A stretch of DNA of 64,000 bases. It comes from Parabacteroides sp. Marseille-P3160 (GTDB taxonomy: Bacteria; Bacteroidota; Bacteroidia; Bacteroidales; Tannerellaceae). The position numbers and the translations under genes were made by a program. Positions 36,673 through 46,169 of this stretch are shown here, one piece after another. The stretch is from positions 814,608 through 878,607 of the forward strand of contig NZ_LT799418.1 of the NCBI RefSeq assembly GCF_900162725.1, read 5' to 3'. Position 1 is the stretch's first letter. Each line of letters opens with the position of its first letter. The notes beneath the pieces were generated by a model. The model worked only from the letters and a program-made list of their open reading frames with translations, ran no database searches and was not told the DNA's origin.

Positions 36673-36822
36673 CTTCTTCCGACTATCGGTTGACGGAAGT
36701 GAATCGATCAAACAATTTATCAATTCCAACAGGCTAACAATAAAACAGATGTCCTCAATCTATTTGTGTAACTTAGATAAGGGGAATTAACATAGCAAGA
36801 TAGGATTATGATAAAAAATCCC

Positions 36823-37191
36823 TCTTCTCAACAAGAAGGGGGTGCATGTCAATATTGCTTGCAAAACAGGCGTAAAAATAGAAAAGAATTTAATTGCGAA
36901 CAAATATTTACATCTTTTTTTTAAAAGAAAGTTTTCTATTCCTTTTTTATTCCATGGTATAGAACAGGTTCTATAAAATGTTCTGCCATTTCTATATCCT
37001 ACAATCTCTATTCTACTGTAATACAGTAATTGAGAAAAAAATTTAGAAAAGAGACTTTTTTTGTTTAGAAATCATTTGAATGCCGAATCTTTCACCCGGC
37101 GGTTCGTCTTATTATTTGCCGGGTGAAAATAATGGCATTCGATAGTAGCTATGAATATTTAAATATCTGCACCCCCTTCTTGTTGAGAAGA
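36823..37191. repeat. Perfect 24-bp inverted repeat bracketing 321 bases
   Basis: Left arm 36823-36846, right arm 37168-37191, exact reverse complements; the core reads AAGAAGGGGGTGCA on the left. Each arm holds a short palindrome (TTCT, five bases, AGAA). The enclosed 321 bases have no gene but contain the hairpin at 37078-37140. No target duplication is obvious outside the arms. It may be a phase-invertible segment in front of the susC operon or a miniature transposable element. Confidence 0.7.
37078..37140. repeat. Two-step hairpin inside the inverted-repeat segment
   Basis: GAATGCC (37078-37084) pairs with GGCATTC (37134-37140), and after a 5-base internal loop on each side TTTCACCCGGC (37090-37100) pairs with GCCGGGTGAAA (37118-37128); the top loop is 17 bases. 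Confidence 0.6.
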
Positions 37192-37589
37192 AGATTTATA
37201 AAGCATGAATTATTTTGCATTATTGTTAACCGAAGTTGTTTATGACGTCATAATTAGTCGACTATGACAAGTTTTGATTATAGAGGAGTATGTGCGGGAA
37301 ACCATTGATCTAATTGATTGATTATCTTATTGTTTAACTAAATACTATTATTATGTGTGAATTAAATGATTTATTTTTTTGTACAAAGTTATTTCTTCTT
37401 GGCAACAATGAATATCCTACCGTAGATCGAAGAGAAAAATTCATGAAAACCCGCGGATTTATTTTATGGGGAAATAACCCTTCCTTGAAAAAACTATGAT
37501 TGAACTTATCCGATTTTGGAGATTTGGATGAGTGATCTCTCATTTCTATGATTTTAAACTGAATTTGTTAAATTTAAATCTTTAAAGCT

Positions 37590-40500
37590 ATGATGAAAAA
37601 CAAATGGTTTATGGAAACAAACCAGGTAACTTTATCTATTTTTCTAAAAATTCTCTTTCTCTTCGTCGGAATGCTCTTTTGCTCTCCTGCATTCCCTTCA
37701 GTGGTGCAAAAAGGAACCACAATTTCCGGTAAGGTTGTTGACAATATTGGAGTTCCCTTGGCTGGAGTTACTGTTTTGGTGGAGGGTAGCCCAAGAGGAG
37801 TCATGACCGACATCGATGGCAGTTTCTCTATAGAGATCGATCCGGGGGACAGATTAGTGTTTTCTTATATTGGAATGGAGAGCCAAACAATAGACACTAA
37901 AGGAAAAACAAAGCTTGAAGTACATCTAAGAGAAAAGCCTAATGAGCTGGACGAGGTTGCTGTCGTTGCGTTTGCGACGCAAAAAAAAGAAAGCGTCATA
38001 GCTTCCATATCAACGGTAAAACCCTCTGAATTAAAAATTCCTTCTTCAAACCTGACAAATTCTTTAGCGGGAAGAATTGCAGGTTTGGTTGCTTATCAAC
38101 GTAGTGGCGAACCGGGTGAGGATGATGCAAGTTTTTTTGTTCGTGGGGTCACGTCTTTTACTTATGCCAGAGGTCCTCTGATTCTGATTGATGGGGTCGA
38201 AATGACTTCTACTGATTTAGCCCGATTACAACCTGATGATATTGCGAGTTTCTCAATAATGAAAGATGCTGCAGCGACAGCACTATACGGTGCAAGAGGT
38301 GCAAATGGAGTAATTATGGTAACAACAAAGGAAGGAAAAGAAGGGAAAGCCACTATTTCATTCAGATATGAGACGTCAATATCTTCTCCTACCCGGGAAA
38401 TAGAATTGGCAGATCCGATTACCTATATGAAATTAAATAATGAGGCAGTATTGACAAGAAATCCGATGCAGAATGTTCCCTATTCTATAGAGAAAATAGA
38501 AAACACAATGAGAGGAATGAATCCGATGGTATATCCTGCCAATGATTGGTATGATATTCTTTTTAAAGATCAAGCTATTAATCATCGTTTTAATTTTAAT
38601 CTTAGTGGCGGTGGAAGTGTTGCGCGTTATTATATAGCAGCAACATTTAATCAAGACAATGGCGTTTTAAAAACAGAAAGAGCCAGTAAAAACAATATCG
38701 ATTTGAAAAAATATTTATTGCGAACCAATGTAAATATTAATGTTACAAAATCGACAGAAGCTATTGTTCGTTTGCATGGTACATTCGATGATTATGGAGG
38801 CCCTTTAGATAGTGGTAGTGATCTTTATAGTAAAGTAATGAGAAGTGATCCAGTCGCTTTTCCCGCTTATTATATTCCCGACGCAGCCAATGCGTATAGA
38901 AAGCATACTTTATTTGGAAATATAGATCAAGGACAATATATTAATCCATATGCAGATATGGTTAAAGGTTACAAGGACTATTCAAAGTCCTTAATGCTTG
39001 CTCAAGTCGAATTGAAACAAAAATTGGATTTTATCACACCCGGTTTGAATATAAGGGGGTTATTCAGTACTAATAGGTATTCATTTTATGATGTAAGGAG
39101 ATATTACAATCCGTATTTTTATTCGATCTCGATCTATGATAAAATTAATGATACTTATCTATTAAATGCATTAAACCCTGACACAGGATCGGAATGGCTG
39201 AAATATGAAGAAAATAGTAAAGAAGTCAATTCTACGACTTATTTTGAGGCCGCGGTTAATTACGATAATACATTCAATGACGTTCATGCAATAAGTGGAC
39301 TATTAGTATATAATATGCGTAACTACCAAAGCGGTAATGCCGGTTCTTTGATTCTATCCTTACCTAAAAGGAACCTTGGTGTTTCAGGACGTTTTACATA
39401 TAGCTATGATAACCGCTACTTTTGTGAATTCAATTTCGGCTATAACGGTTCCGAACGTTTCTCGGAGAGGGAACGATTTGGCTTTTTCCCATCAATCGGA
39501 GGAGGATGGATCGTTTCTAATGAACCTTATTGGAAAGCTACAGGGCTTAGTCAGATATTATCCAAGCTTAAGCTTAAGGCAACCTATGGATTGGTTGGTA
39601 ATGATGCCATTGGTGATGAAAACGACCGCTTTTTCTATATCTCCGATGTAAATGTGAATAATAGTGGAAGAGCATACACATGGGGAGAAAATTTTAATTA
39701 TACAGTAAATGGCGTCTCGATTAACCGGTATGCTAATGATTTAATCAGTTGGGAAGTTTCAAAGAAAATGAATTTGGGATTGGAAGTGTCTCTATTTGAG
39801 AAACTGGATTTGTTAATTGATTATTATACAGAGCACCGTTCAAGCATACTTATGACTCGTGCGGATATTCCGGCGACAATGGGATTACAAGTAACTCCAC
39901 AGGCTAACATTGGAAAAGCAAAAGGTAGCGGGATCGATATTCAGGCTGATTTAAATCATTCGTTTACCAAGGACTTCTGGATTACAGGAAGGGGTAATTT
40001 CACTTATGCAACAGCAAAATATACGGTTTATGAAGAGCCTGATAACTTTGCGACGCCATGGCTTTCCAGAATAGGCAGGCGTATCTCTCAGCAGTATGGT
40101 TATATTGCGGAACGATTATTTGTAGATGAAAAAGATGTGAGTAATTCTCCTGTTCAAAATTTTGGAGGCACTGTTATGGGAGGTGATATAAAATACCGGG
40201 ATATTAATGGAGATGATAAAATCACAGAATTAGATAAAGTACCTATCGGGTACCCTCAAACACCGGAGATAATCTATGGATTTGGGTTAAGTACCGGATA
40301 TAAAGGAGTTGATTTCTCATTTTTCTTCCAAGGGCTGGCCCGAGAATCATTTTGGATTGACGCTGTTAAGACATACCCTTTCATCGATACAGATGATAAT
40401 CCTGCCATCTATTCGAAAAATGCCTTACTAAAGGTGTATGCAGAGAACCATTGGTCTGAGGATAACAGGAATATACATGCACTATGGCCTCGATTAGCGG

Positions 40501-40766
40501 ATACACAGATTGCTAATAATACACAGACGAGTACATGGTTTATGAGAGATGGAACTTTTCTACGCTTAAAGTCTCTTGAATTTGGATATACTATACCCAG
40601 TAAAGTTATCCGAAAATTGGGCATTACGAATTTACGAATTTACGGTAGCGGTACCAATCTATTAACATTTAGCAAATTTAAGCTATGGGATCCTGAAATG
40701 GCTGGAAATGGAATGGGGTATCCGATTCAAAAAGTAATTAATGTAGGACTTCAGTTATCATTTTAA
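37590..40766 (+). CDS. SusC-family TonB-dependent transporter (no STN domain)
   Basis: Outer-membrane importer, 1058 residues. A signal peptide (IFLKILFLFVGMLFCSPAFPS) is followed by a CarboxypepD-regulatory-like domain at about 45-115 (TTISGKVVDNIGVPLAGVTVLVEGSPRGVMTDIDGSFSIEI), a degenerate SusC motif VAVVAFATQKKESVIASIS, the plug (GPLILIDGVEM, IMKDAAATALYGARGANGVIMVTTKEG) and a barrel ending VINVGLQLSF. The absence of an STN domain means it does not signal through a FecR, in contrast to the copy at 23924. ATGATG at 37590 gives two adjacent possible starts. The susD gene follows after 13 bases. Which control it answers to is not visible. Confidence 0.94.
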   Translation: MMKNKWFMETNQVTLSIFLKILFLFVGMLFCSPAFPSVVQKGTTISGKVVDNIGVPLAGVTVLVEGSPRGVMTDIDGSFSIEIDPGDRLVFSYIGMESQTIDTKGKTKLEVHLREKPNELDEVAVVAFATQKKESVIASISTVKPSELKIPSSNLTNSLAGRIAGLVAYQRSGEPGEDDASFFVRGVTSFTYARGPLILIDGVEMTSTDLARLQPDDIASFSIMKDAAATALYGARGANGVIMVTTKEGKEGKATISFRYETSISSPTREIELADPITYMKLNNEAVLTRNPMQNVPYSIEKIENTMRGMNPMVYPANDWYDILFKDQAINHRFNFNLSGGGSVARYYIAATFNQDNGVLKTERASKNNIDLKKYLLRTNVNINVTKSTEAIVRLHGTFDDYGGPLDSGSDLYSKVMRSDPVAFPAYYIPDAANAYRKHTLFGNIDQGQYINPYADMVKGYKDYSKSLMLAQVELKQKLDFITPGLNIRGLFSTNRYSFYDVRRYYNPYFYSISIYDKINDTYLLNALNPDTGSEWLKYEENSKEVNSTTYFEAAVNYDNTFNDVHAISGLLVYNMRNYQSGNAGSLILSLPKRNLGVSGRFTYSYDNRYFCEFNFGYNGSERFSERERFGFFPSIGGGWIVSNEPYWKATGLSQILSKLKLKATYGLVGNDAIGDENDRFFYISDVNVNNSGRAYTWGENFNYTVNGVSINRYANDLISWEVSKKMNLGLEVSLFEKLDLLIDYYTEHRSSILMTRADIPATMGLQVTPQANIGKAKGSGIDIQADLNHSFTKDFWITGRGNFTYATAKYTVYEEPDNFATPWLSRIGRRISQQYGYIAERLFVDEKDVSNSPVQNFGGTVMGGDIKYRDINGDDKITELDKVPIGYPQTPEIIYGFGLSTGYKGVDFSFFFQGLARESFWIDAVKTYPFIDTDDNPAIYSKNALLKVYAENHWSEDNRNIHALWPRLADTQIANNTQTSTWFMRDGTFLRLKSLEFGYTIPSKVIRKLGITNLRIYGSGTNLLTFSKFKLWDPEMAGNGMGYPIQKVINVGLQLSF

Positions 40767-40779
40767 AGAAGAATAAAAT

Positions 40780-42711
40780 ATGAGAAAATATATATTAATA
40801 TCAGCATTATCCGTCTGCTTATTTTCCTCTTGTCAGGATTATTTAGACATTGTCCCGGATAATGTAGCGACAATGGATCATGCATTTGCAGACAAAGTCA
40901 GCGCAGAACGCTTTCTTGCAACAATCTATTCATATATGCCACGCATCGGCGACCCGCAGGCAGATCCTTCAATTTTGGCTAGTGATGAATTTGGCGTCGT
41001 TGAAGACCCTTGGGATATCGGTACTTTTCACTACAATGGTAATAGAATAAAGAAGGGAGAACAAAATACCAATAACCCATTAATGAATTATTGGGAAGGG
41101 GTAAATGATGGTCGTGGGTTATTCATTGCCTTACGGGATTGTAATATATTTCTTGAAAATATACATAACGTAGGTCCGGATCTTTCTGAAGAAGAACGTG
41201 CGTCTTGGATTGCTGAGGTTAAATTCTTTAAAGCTTTTTATCATTTCTATCTATTAAGAATGTACGGTCCCATTCCTTTGATAAAGGATAACTTACCAAT
41301 TGGCAGCAGTATTGACGAAGTGAAAGTTTACAGGGAACCGTTTGAAGATGGAATTAAGTATGTTGTACAGTTATGTGAAGAAGCGATGCCCGATTTGCCT
41401 CTAAATATAACAAATATAGCATCTGAGATGGGACGCATAACACGCCCGATAGCAGCCATGCTAAAAGCCGAGGCTCTGACATTAGCGGCAAGTCCGATGT
41501 TTAACGGTAATCCCGATTTTAAAACCTTGATTGATAACAGAGGAATAAATTTGTGTAGCACAACTGAGGACCCATCTAAATGGGAACTGGCGGCTAAGGC
41601 TTGCAAAGAGGCGATTGAATTATGCGAAAGTGCAGGAATTGAGCTATATACATTTACAGATACCCGTTATCCCATGTCTGATACAACTAGGTTAACGATG
41701 TCTATCCGAGGCTGTGCAACCGAAAAATGGAATAAGGAATTGATCTGGGGTAATCCTACAAATACAAGTGGTTCATTGCAAGGGCGAACAATTCCATATC
41801 TTAAGACAGAGGATAAATTGGGGAGTGGGCCAAATCCGTCAATTTGTGCATCTTTTAAGATGTCCGAATTATATTACTCAAATAAAGGAGTTCCTATTGA
41901 AGAAGATGTAACATATGACTATCGTAATCGATATGAAACAGTTAAAATTGGCGCAGATCATAAATATTATATTCAGGAAGGTCAGACGGTCCCTCTTCTG
42001 AATACTTATAGAGAACCGAGGTTTTATGCCTCCTTAGGTTTTGATTGCAACTACTTATATGGAAATGGGCGAACCAAAGATGTGGGAATGGGATCAACAA
42101 GCGAAACTTCTTGGATTTTAAAGATGAAACAGGGAGAAATGAGTGGGAAAACAAGCGATATACGTTATTTCAGGTCAGGATATTTCACAAAAAAAACTTC
42201 GAATTTCGAATCTGCTGCGACTACCACAGGTGCCTTAGTCACAACAAGAAATACATTTCCGATAATGAGGTTGGCCGATTTATACTTGCTATATGCCGAA
42301 ACATTAAATGAAAGTTTGAACGCCCCGAATGCTGAGGTCTATGAATATGTAGATAAGGTAAGAAGAAGGGCTGGCTTAGACGGGGTTGTTAACAGTTGGT
42401 TGAATTATTCTACTCTACCTCAGAAACCGAGTACAAAAGAAGGTATGAGGGAAATAATTCACCGGGAAAGAATGATCGAACTTTCATTTGAAGGGAAGAG
42501 ATTTTGGGATTTACGCAGGTGGAAAAAAGCATATGTATATCATAATCAACCGGAACAAGGGTGGAATGTGGACAAGAGTACTGCAGAAGAGTACTATAAA
42601 GTAGTCGTAATTGAACAACCGGTATATACGACAAAATTATATTTGTGGCCGATCAGAGAAAGTGAATTACGTAAAAACATCAATCTTGTACAAAATCCAT
42701 ATTGGAACTAA
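40780..42711 (+). CDS. SusD-family lipoprotein
   Basis: Partner of the SusC just upstream, 643 residues. The leader MRKYILISALSVCLFSSCQDYLDIVPD ends in lipobox LFSSC with the family opening DYLDIVPDN. Typical segments are AERFLATIYSYMPR, SWIAEVKFFKAFYHFYLLRMYGPIPLIKDNLPI, MRLADLYLLYAETLNESLNAPNAEVYEYVDKVRRRAGLDGV and the final REIIHRERMIELSFEGKRFWDLRRWKKA, ending NINLVQNPYWN. It is distant from the SusD at 22114. Confidence 0.93.
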   Translation: MRKYILISALSVCLFSSCQDYLDIVPDNVATMDHAFADKVSAERFLATIYSYMPRIGDPQADPSILASDEFGVVEDPWDIGTFHYNGNRIKKGEQNTNNPLMNYWEGVNDGRGLFIALRDCNIFLENIHNVGPDLSEEERASWIAEVKFFKAFYHFYLLRMYGPIPLIKDNLPIGSSIDEVKVYREPFEDGIKYVVQLCEEAMPDLPLNITNIASEMGRITRPIAAMLKAEALTLAASPMFNGNPDFKTLIDNRGINLCSTTEDPSKWELAAKACKEAIELCESAGIELYTFTDTRYPMSDTTRLTMSIRGCATEKWNKELIWGNPTNTSGSLQGRTIPYLKTEDKLGSGPNPSICASFKMSELYYSNKGVPIEEDVTYDYRNRYETVKIGADHKYYIQEGQTVPLLNTYREPRFYASLGFDCNYLYGNGRTKDVGMGSTSETSWILKMKQGEMSGKTSDIRYFRSGYFTKKTSNFESAATTTGALVTTRNTFPIMRLADLYLLYAETLNESLNAPNAEVYEYVDKVRRRAGLDGVVNSWLNYSTLPQKPSTKEGMREIIHRERMIELSFEGKRFWDLRRWKKAYVYHNQPEQGWNVDKSTAEEYYKVVVIEQPVYTTKLYLWPIRESELRKNINLVQNPYWN

Positions 42712-42724
42712 TAAATAAAGAATT

Positions 42725-43906
42725 ATGAAATACTATATTTTATTTTTAATTGCATTATTATGTATCACTACTGGATGTAAGGAAGAATTCACCGGACAAT
42801 TTCCCGTAGATAATACTGCACCTCAGAATGTAACAAATGTACATGTTGAAAACATCCCGGGAGGATCAATTTTAACCTATAATCTTCCGGAAGAAGATGA
42901 TCTATTATGCATTACTGCGGTATACACTTCTCCTAACGGAAGTACAAGAAGACTATCCAGTTCGGCATATAACAATACAATAACATTAAAGGGATTTGGA
43001 ATGGGGCGGAAAACAAAGGTTGCATTGTATGCCGTTGATAAAAGCCTAAATTATTCGGACCCATTGTATGTTGAAATTGAACCTTTAGATTCTCCTATTT
43101 ATGATGTAATTAAAACTTTAAAATGCGTAGAGGCTTTTGGAGGAGTAAAGCTGTACTGGGAAAATCCATCTAAAGAAAATCTGGTCTTTGAAGCAATGAT
43201 ATTGGATGAAAATAAAGAATATAAACATGTCGAAACGGTTTATTCATCGGAAGCTACAGCTAATCGTTCGATTAGAGGCCTGGACTCCCAACCTACGAAA
43301 TTCGCAATGTATTTCAGAGATACATACGATAATTACACTGATACGATTTATGCCGAGTTAACTCCTATTTTTGAAACGGAAATAGATAAAAAGAACTTTA
43401 AAGAGCTGAAGCTTTCCTCTAAGTTCCAATTACATAGTTATGGGGGAGGCAAGATGTCTGCGATGTGGGATAACATATATAATGTTGCGTCTAATTTATT
43501 TTATGTGAATGTTGCTGAAGAAGAAATATACTTTGCGTTTGATATGGGAGTTAGCGCTAAATTATCCCGCTTCCGTTTATGGGGAAGACGTGATTTCTTA
43601 TTTTCACTTCACCATTTAAGGACATTTGAGGTTTGGGGAACTAATGACGCTTCCAAAACGACAGATCCGGATAATTGGGGAGGATGGACAAAGATTATGG
43701 ACTGTGAATCAAAAAGACCGTCCGGAATTGAAACCGGAGGAAACCTGACTTCTGAAGACGAAGCCTATGCGTTAGCAGGAGAAGAATACGAAGTTCCGAT
43801 CGAAGCGTCCAAATACCGTTATCTTAAATTCCTTGTTCATACGACTTGGGGTAATACCCGTGCAGCATTCATTAATGAAATAACTATATGGGGAAATCCT
43901 CAATAA
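42725..43906 (+). CDS. DUF4959/DUF5126/DUF5000-type surface lipoprotein
   Basis: 393 residues, lipobox ITTGCKEEF. Three beta-rich parts are suggested: an N-terminal fibronectin-like part (NTAPQNVTNVHVENIPGGSILTYNLPEEDDLLCITAVY), a similar middle part (YDVIKTLKCVEAFGGVKLYWENPSKENL), and a C-terminal discoidin-like region (FAFDMGVSAKLSRFRLWGRRDF, HLRTFEVWGTNDASKTTDPDNWGGW, KYRYLKFLVHTTWGNTRAAFINEITIWG). This order is that of the DUF4959-DUF5126-DUF5000 lipoproteins that accompany SusC/SusD pairs and probably bind ligand at the surface. It follows susD by 13 bases. Confidence 0.85.
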   Translation: MKYYILFLIALLCITTGCKEEFTGQFPVDNTAPQNVTNVHVENIPGGSILTYNLPEEDDLLCITAVYTSPNGSTRRLSSSAYNNTITLKGFGMGRKTKVALYAVDKSLNYSDPLYVEIEPLDSPIYDVIKTLKCVEAFGGVKLYWENPSKENLVFEAMILDENKEYKHVETVYSSEATANRSIRGLDSQPTKFAMYFRDTYDNYTDTIYAELTPIFETEIDKKNFKELKLSSKFQLHSYGGGKMSAMWDNIYNVASNLFYVNVAEEEIYFAFDMGVSAKLSRFRLWGRRDFLFSLHHLRTFEVWGTNDASKTTDPDNWGGWTKIMDCESKRPSGIETGGNLTSEDEAYALAGEEYEVPIEASKYRYLKFLVHTTWGNTRAAFINEITIWGNPQ

Positions 43907-43924
43907 CTTAAAACATAATATATT

Positions 43925-44623
43925 ATGATAAAAAGAATTGCATATTTAGTATCGATTGTTTTAATTTCTCTCTTATATGCATGTACCGGCATGAATGATC
44001 TTCATGAAGATTTTATGAAAGGCGGAGAAATAACTTATATAGGTAGATTAGATTCTACGAATATCTTCAGTGGGAAGGAGCGTGCAATCATCAGATGTTG
44101 GATATCCGATCCGCGTGTAAAAACATTGCATTTGTATTGGAATTATAAAGGAGATTCGTTAATCGTTTCTGTCCCTGCTGATAAACCGTTAGGTGCCTTA
44201 GATGTTTCATTAGGTGAAAATAGTCCTTTCCCCGAAGGTGACTATACCTTCCTAATTTACTCATATGATAATAGAGGACATCGTTCCATAGTCTATGAGA
44301 CATTGGTAAATATTTATGGAGAAAAGTATGAGCAAACCTTAGTGAACCGTTCGATAAATAAAGTGGTAGCAAATAAAGAAACAAAGACCCTTTCCATTAC
44401 ATGGAGTGGAAGTAACAGTACATCTGAAGTAGGCGTTGAAATTTTCTATACTACTATAGACGGAAAACAAGTATCAACAGTTTGGAACGTTGCCGATTTA
44501 TTAGAAACGACAATCATAGCAGCTGATTTAAGTAAAGAGATTTCATATCAATCTTTATACAAACCCAATTCTGAGGCTTTGGATGTTTTCAAAGCTCCTA
44601 GGACTGTAATAAAAATAGAATAA
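43925..44623 (+). CDS. DUF4998-type lipoprotein
   Basis: 232 residues with a lipoprotein leader ending LLYACTGMNDLHEDFM. It has a tandem of beta-sandwich-like parts; GKERAIIRCWISDPRVKTLHLYWNYKGDSLIV and FPEGDYTFLIYSYDNRGHRSIVYETLVNIYG are typical of DUF4998 proteins, which are found next to DUF4959-type lipoproteins in SusC/SusD operons. Function is unknown; probably surface exposed. It lies 18 bases after the preceding gene and 11 before the oxidoreductase gene. Confidence 0.8.
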   Translation: MIKRIAYLVSIVLISLLYACTGMNDLHEDFMKGGEITYIGRLDSTNIFSGKERAIIRCWISDPRVKTLHLYWNYKGDSLIVSVPADKPLGALDVSLGENSPFPEGDYTFLIYSYDNRGHRSIVYETLVNIYGEKYEQTLVNRSINKVVANKETKTLSITWSGSNSTSEVGVEIFYTTIDGKQVSTVWNVADLLETTIIAADLSKEISYQSLYKPNSEALDVFKAPRTVIKIE

Positions 44624-44634
44624 ATAACTTATTA

Positions 44635-46014
44635 ATGAAAAGAAGAAATTTTATAAAAAATATGGGAGCCTTAGGATTGGCATCTACAGTGCCAGGCCTT
44701 TCTGCGAATAACATGAGCCATGGATATGCTCTTCCAAAATCTACAATTAAGGTTGAAGACGGATGGGATGTAATTATTGTAGGTGGAGGCCCGAGCGGCT
44801 GTACTGCTGCAATATCTGCCGCAAGAGAAGGAGCAAAGACCTTACTTGTTGAAGCAATGGGGCAATTAGGAGGTATGGGAACGGCAGGTATGATACCTGC
44901 TTGGTGCCCTTTTTCAGATGGAGAAAAAATTATCTATAGAGGTTTGGCCGAAAAAATTTTTGTAGAGTCGAAAAAAGGTGTACCTCATGAAAGAAAAGAT
45001 CGATTAGATTGGGTGAGTATAAATCCGGAACATCTAATGACCGTTTATGACTGCATGGTTACCCAGGCAGGAGCGAAAGTCCTTTTTTTCTCACGTTTAG
45101 CTTCTGTTGAAATGAAAACTAAGGATACAATAGACGCTTTGATTATTGCTAATAAATCGGGATTGACAGCCTTTAGGGCAAAAGTTTACATCGATGCGAC
45201 CGGAGACGGAGATTTGGCTGCGTGGGCGGGCGCGACTTTTAAAAGAGGAGATGAGAACGGAGTGGTTCAAAGTTCTACCTTGTGTTTTTCTTTTGCTAAT
45301 GTAGATACCTATAACTATATAAATGGGCCTACACTCCATGGAGGCAATGCAAATAGTCCGATACATTCGGCTGTAAAATCCGGTAAATATCCTTTGATTG
45401 ATGCTCATTTTTGTAATAACTTGATTGGTTCGGATGTTGTCCAATTCAATGCGGGACATCTTGTCAATGTTGATAGTACGGATCCTTGGGCTGTATCAGA
45501 GGCAATGATTAAAGGTCGACAAATTGCCGGTCAATATCTTGATGCGATGAAAGATCTGCAACCTAAAACTTTTGGAGGAGCTTTTATTGTCAAAACCGGA
45601 AGCTTGTTAGGCGTTAGAGACAGTCGTCGAATTGAAGGCGATTATATTTTTACTGTTGATGATTGGTTACAAAGGAAAAGTTTTGATGATGAAATCGGGC
45701 GTAATTGTTATTATATTGATGTACACAAAGCCGGTCATAAATCTACGCATTATAAAAAAGGAGAATCCCATGGAATTCCATATAGATGCTTAACGCCAAA
45801 GGGATTGAAAAATGTGTTAACTGCAGGAAGATGTATCTCTACGGATGAAGAAGCTTTTGGAAGCTTGAGGGTTATGCCTCCTTGTTTAGTGACAGGCGAA
45901 GCTGCAGGTATGGCTGCTCAACATGCAATTGTTCAATCAAAGAATGATGTACATAAGATAGATATTCAATATTTGAGGAAGCGACTAAAAGAAGAAAATC
46001 AATATTTTTTATAA
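44635..46014 (+). CDS. FAD-dependent oxidoreductase with twin-arginine leader
   Basis: 459 residues of the FAD_oxidored family (PF12831-like). The N-terminus MKRRNFIKNMGALGLASTVPGLSANN carries an RR-x-F-x-K twin-arginine signal, implying export of a folded flavoprotein. The FAD site is VIIVGGGPSGCTAAISAAREGAKTLLVE; other family landmarks are MGQLGGMGTAGMIPAW, AKVYIDATGDGDLAAWAGA and the C-terminal LTAGRCISTDEEAFGSLRVMPPCLVTGEAAGMAAQHA. It is the last gene of the susC operon, and the only enzyme in it; the substrate is unknown. It is followed by a bidirectional terminator shared with flavodoxin. Confidence 0.88.
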   Translation: MKRRNFIKNMGALGLASTVPGLSANNMSHGYALPKSTIKVEDGWDVIIVGGGPSGCTAAISAAREGAKTLLVEAMGQLGGMGTAGMIPAWCPFSDGEKIIYRGLAEKIFVESKKGVPHERKDRLDWVSINPEHLMTVYDCMVTQAGAKVLFFSRLASVEMKTKDTIDALIIANKSGLTAFRAKVYIDATGDGDLAAWAGATFKRGDENGVVQSSTLCFSFANVDTYNYINGPTLHGGNANSPIHSAVKSGKYPLIDAHFCNNLIGSDVVQFNAGHLVNVDSTDPWAVSEAMIKGRQIAGQYLDAMKDLQPKTFGGAFIVKTGSLLGVRDSRRIEGDYIFTVDDWLQRKSFDDEIGRNCYYIDVHKAGHKSTHYKKGESHGIPYRCLTPKGLKNVLTAGRCISTDEEAFGSLRVMPPCLVTGEAAGMAAQHAIVQSKNDVHKIDIQYLRKRLKEENQYFL

Positions 46015-46120
46015 TCATCCTTTGTGCAAATATGCTTGTGGCATTGTTTTGGACTTCAAATTTAGCAATCCTTGCTATTGAGATGAAGATCGCGAAGTAT
46101 TCAAGATTTGCTATACGGAA

Positions 46121-46153
46121 AAAAGAAAGGGGCGCCTTAAAAAGCGCCCTTTC
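46121..46153 (-). terminator. Terminator between oxidoreductase and flavodoxin genes
   Basis: GAAAGGG(G)CGC at 46125-46135 pairs with GCGCCCTTTC at 46144-46153, with one bulged G. On the minus strand a T-run follows (46116-46124), so it ends the flavodoxin transcript and probably also the convergent plus-strand operon. Confidence 0.75.
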
Positions 46154-46169
46154 CTCTTTAAATTTTATT

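Larger units (their letters stand above)
36419..37589. other. 1171-base gap with repeats and no intact gene
   Basis: Contains a flavodoxin gene fragment (36464-36512), two small hairpins (36525-36542 and 36550-36565), the right copy of the direct repeat (36638-36672), a perfect 24-bp inverted repeat pair (36823-36846, 37168-37191) and a larger hairpin (37078-37140). From 37192 to 37589 lies the AT-rich leader of the second susC; I saw no exact TAnnTTTG box there. Confidence 0.7.

Noticed and set aside
36439-36729. 96-codon minus-strand open frame
   Set aside because: It covers the flavodoxin fragment, two hairpins and part of the direct repeat; a chance frame through scar DNA rather than a gene.
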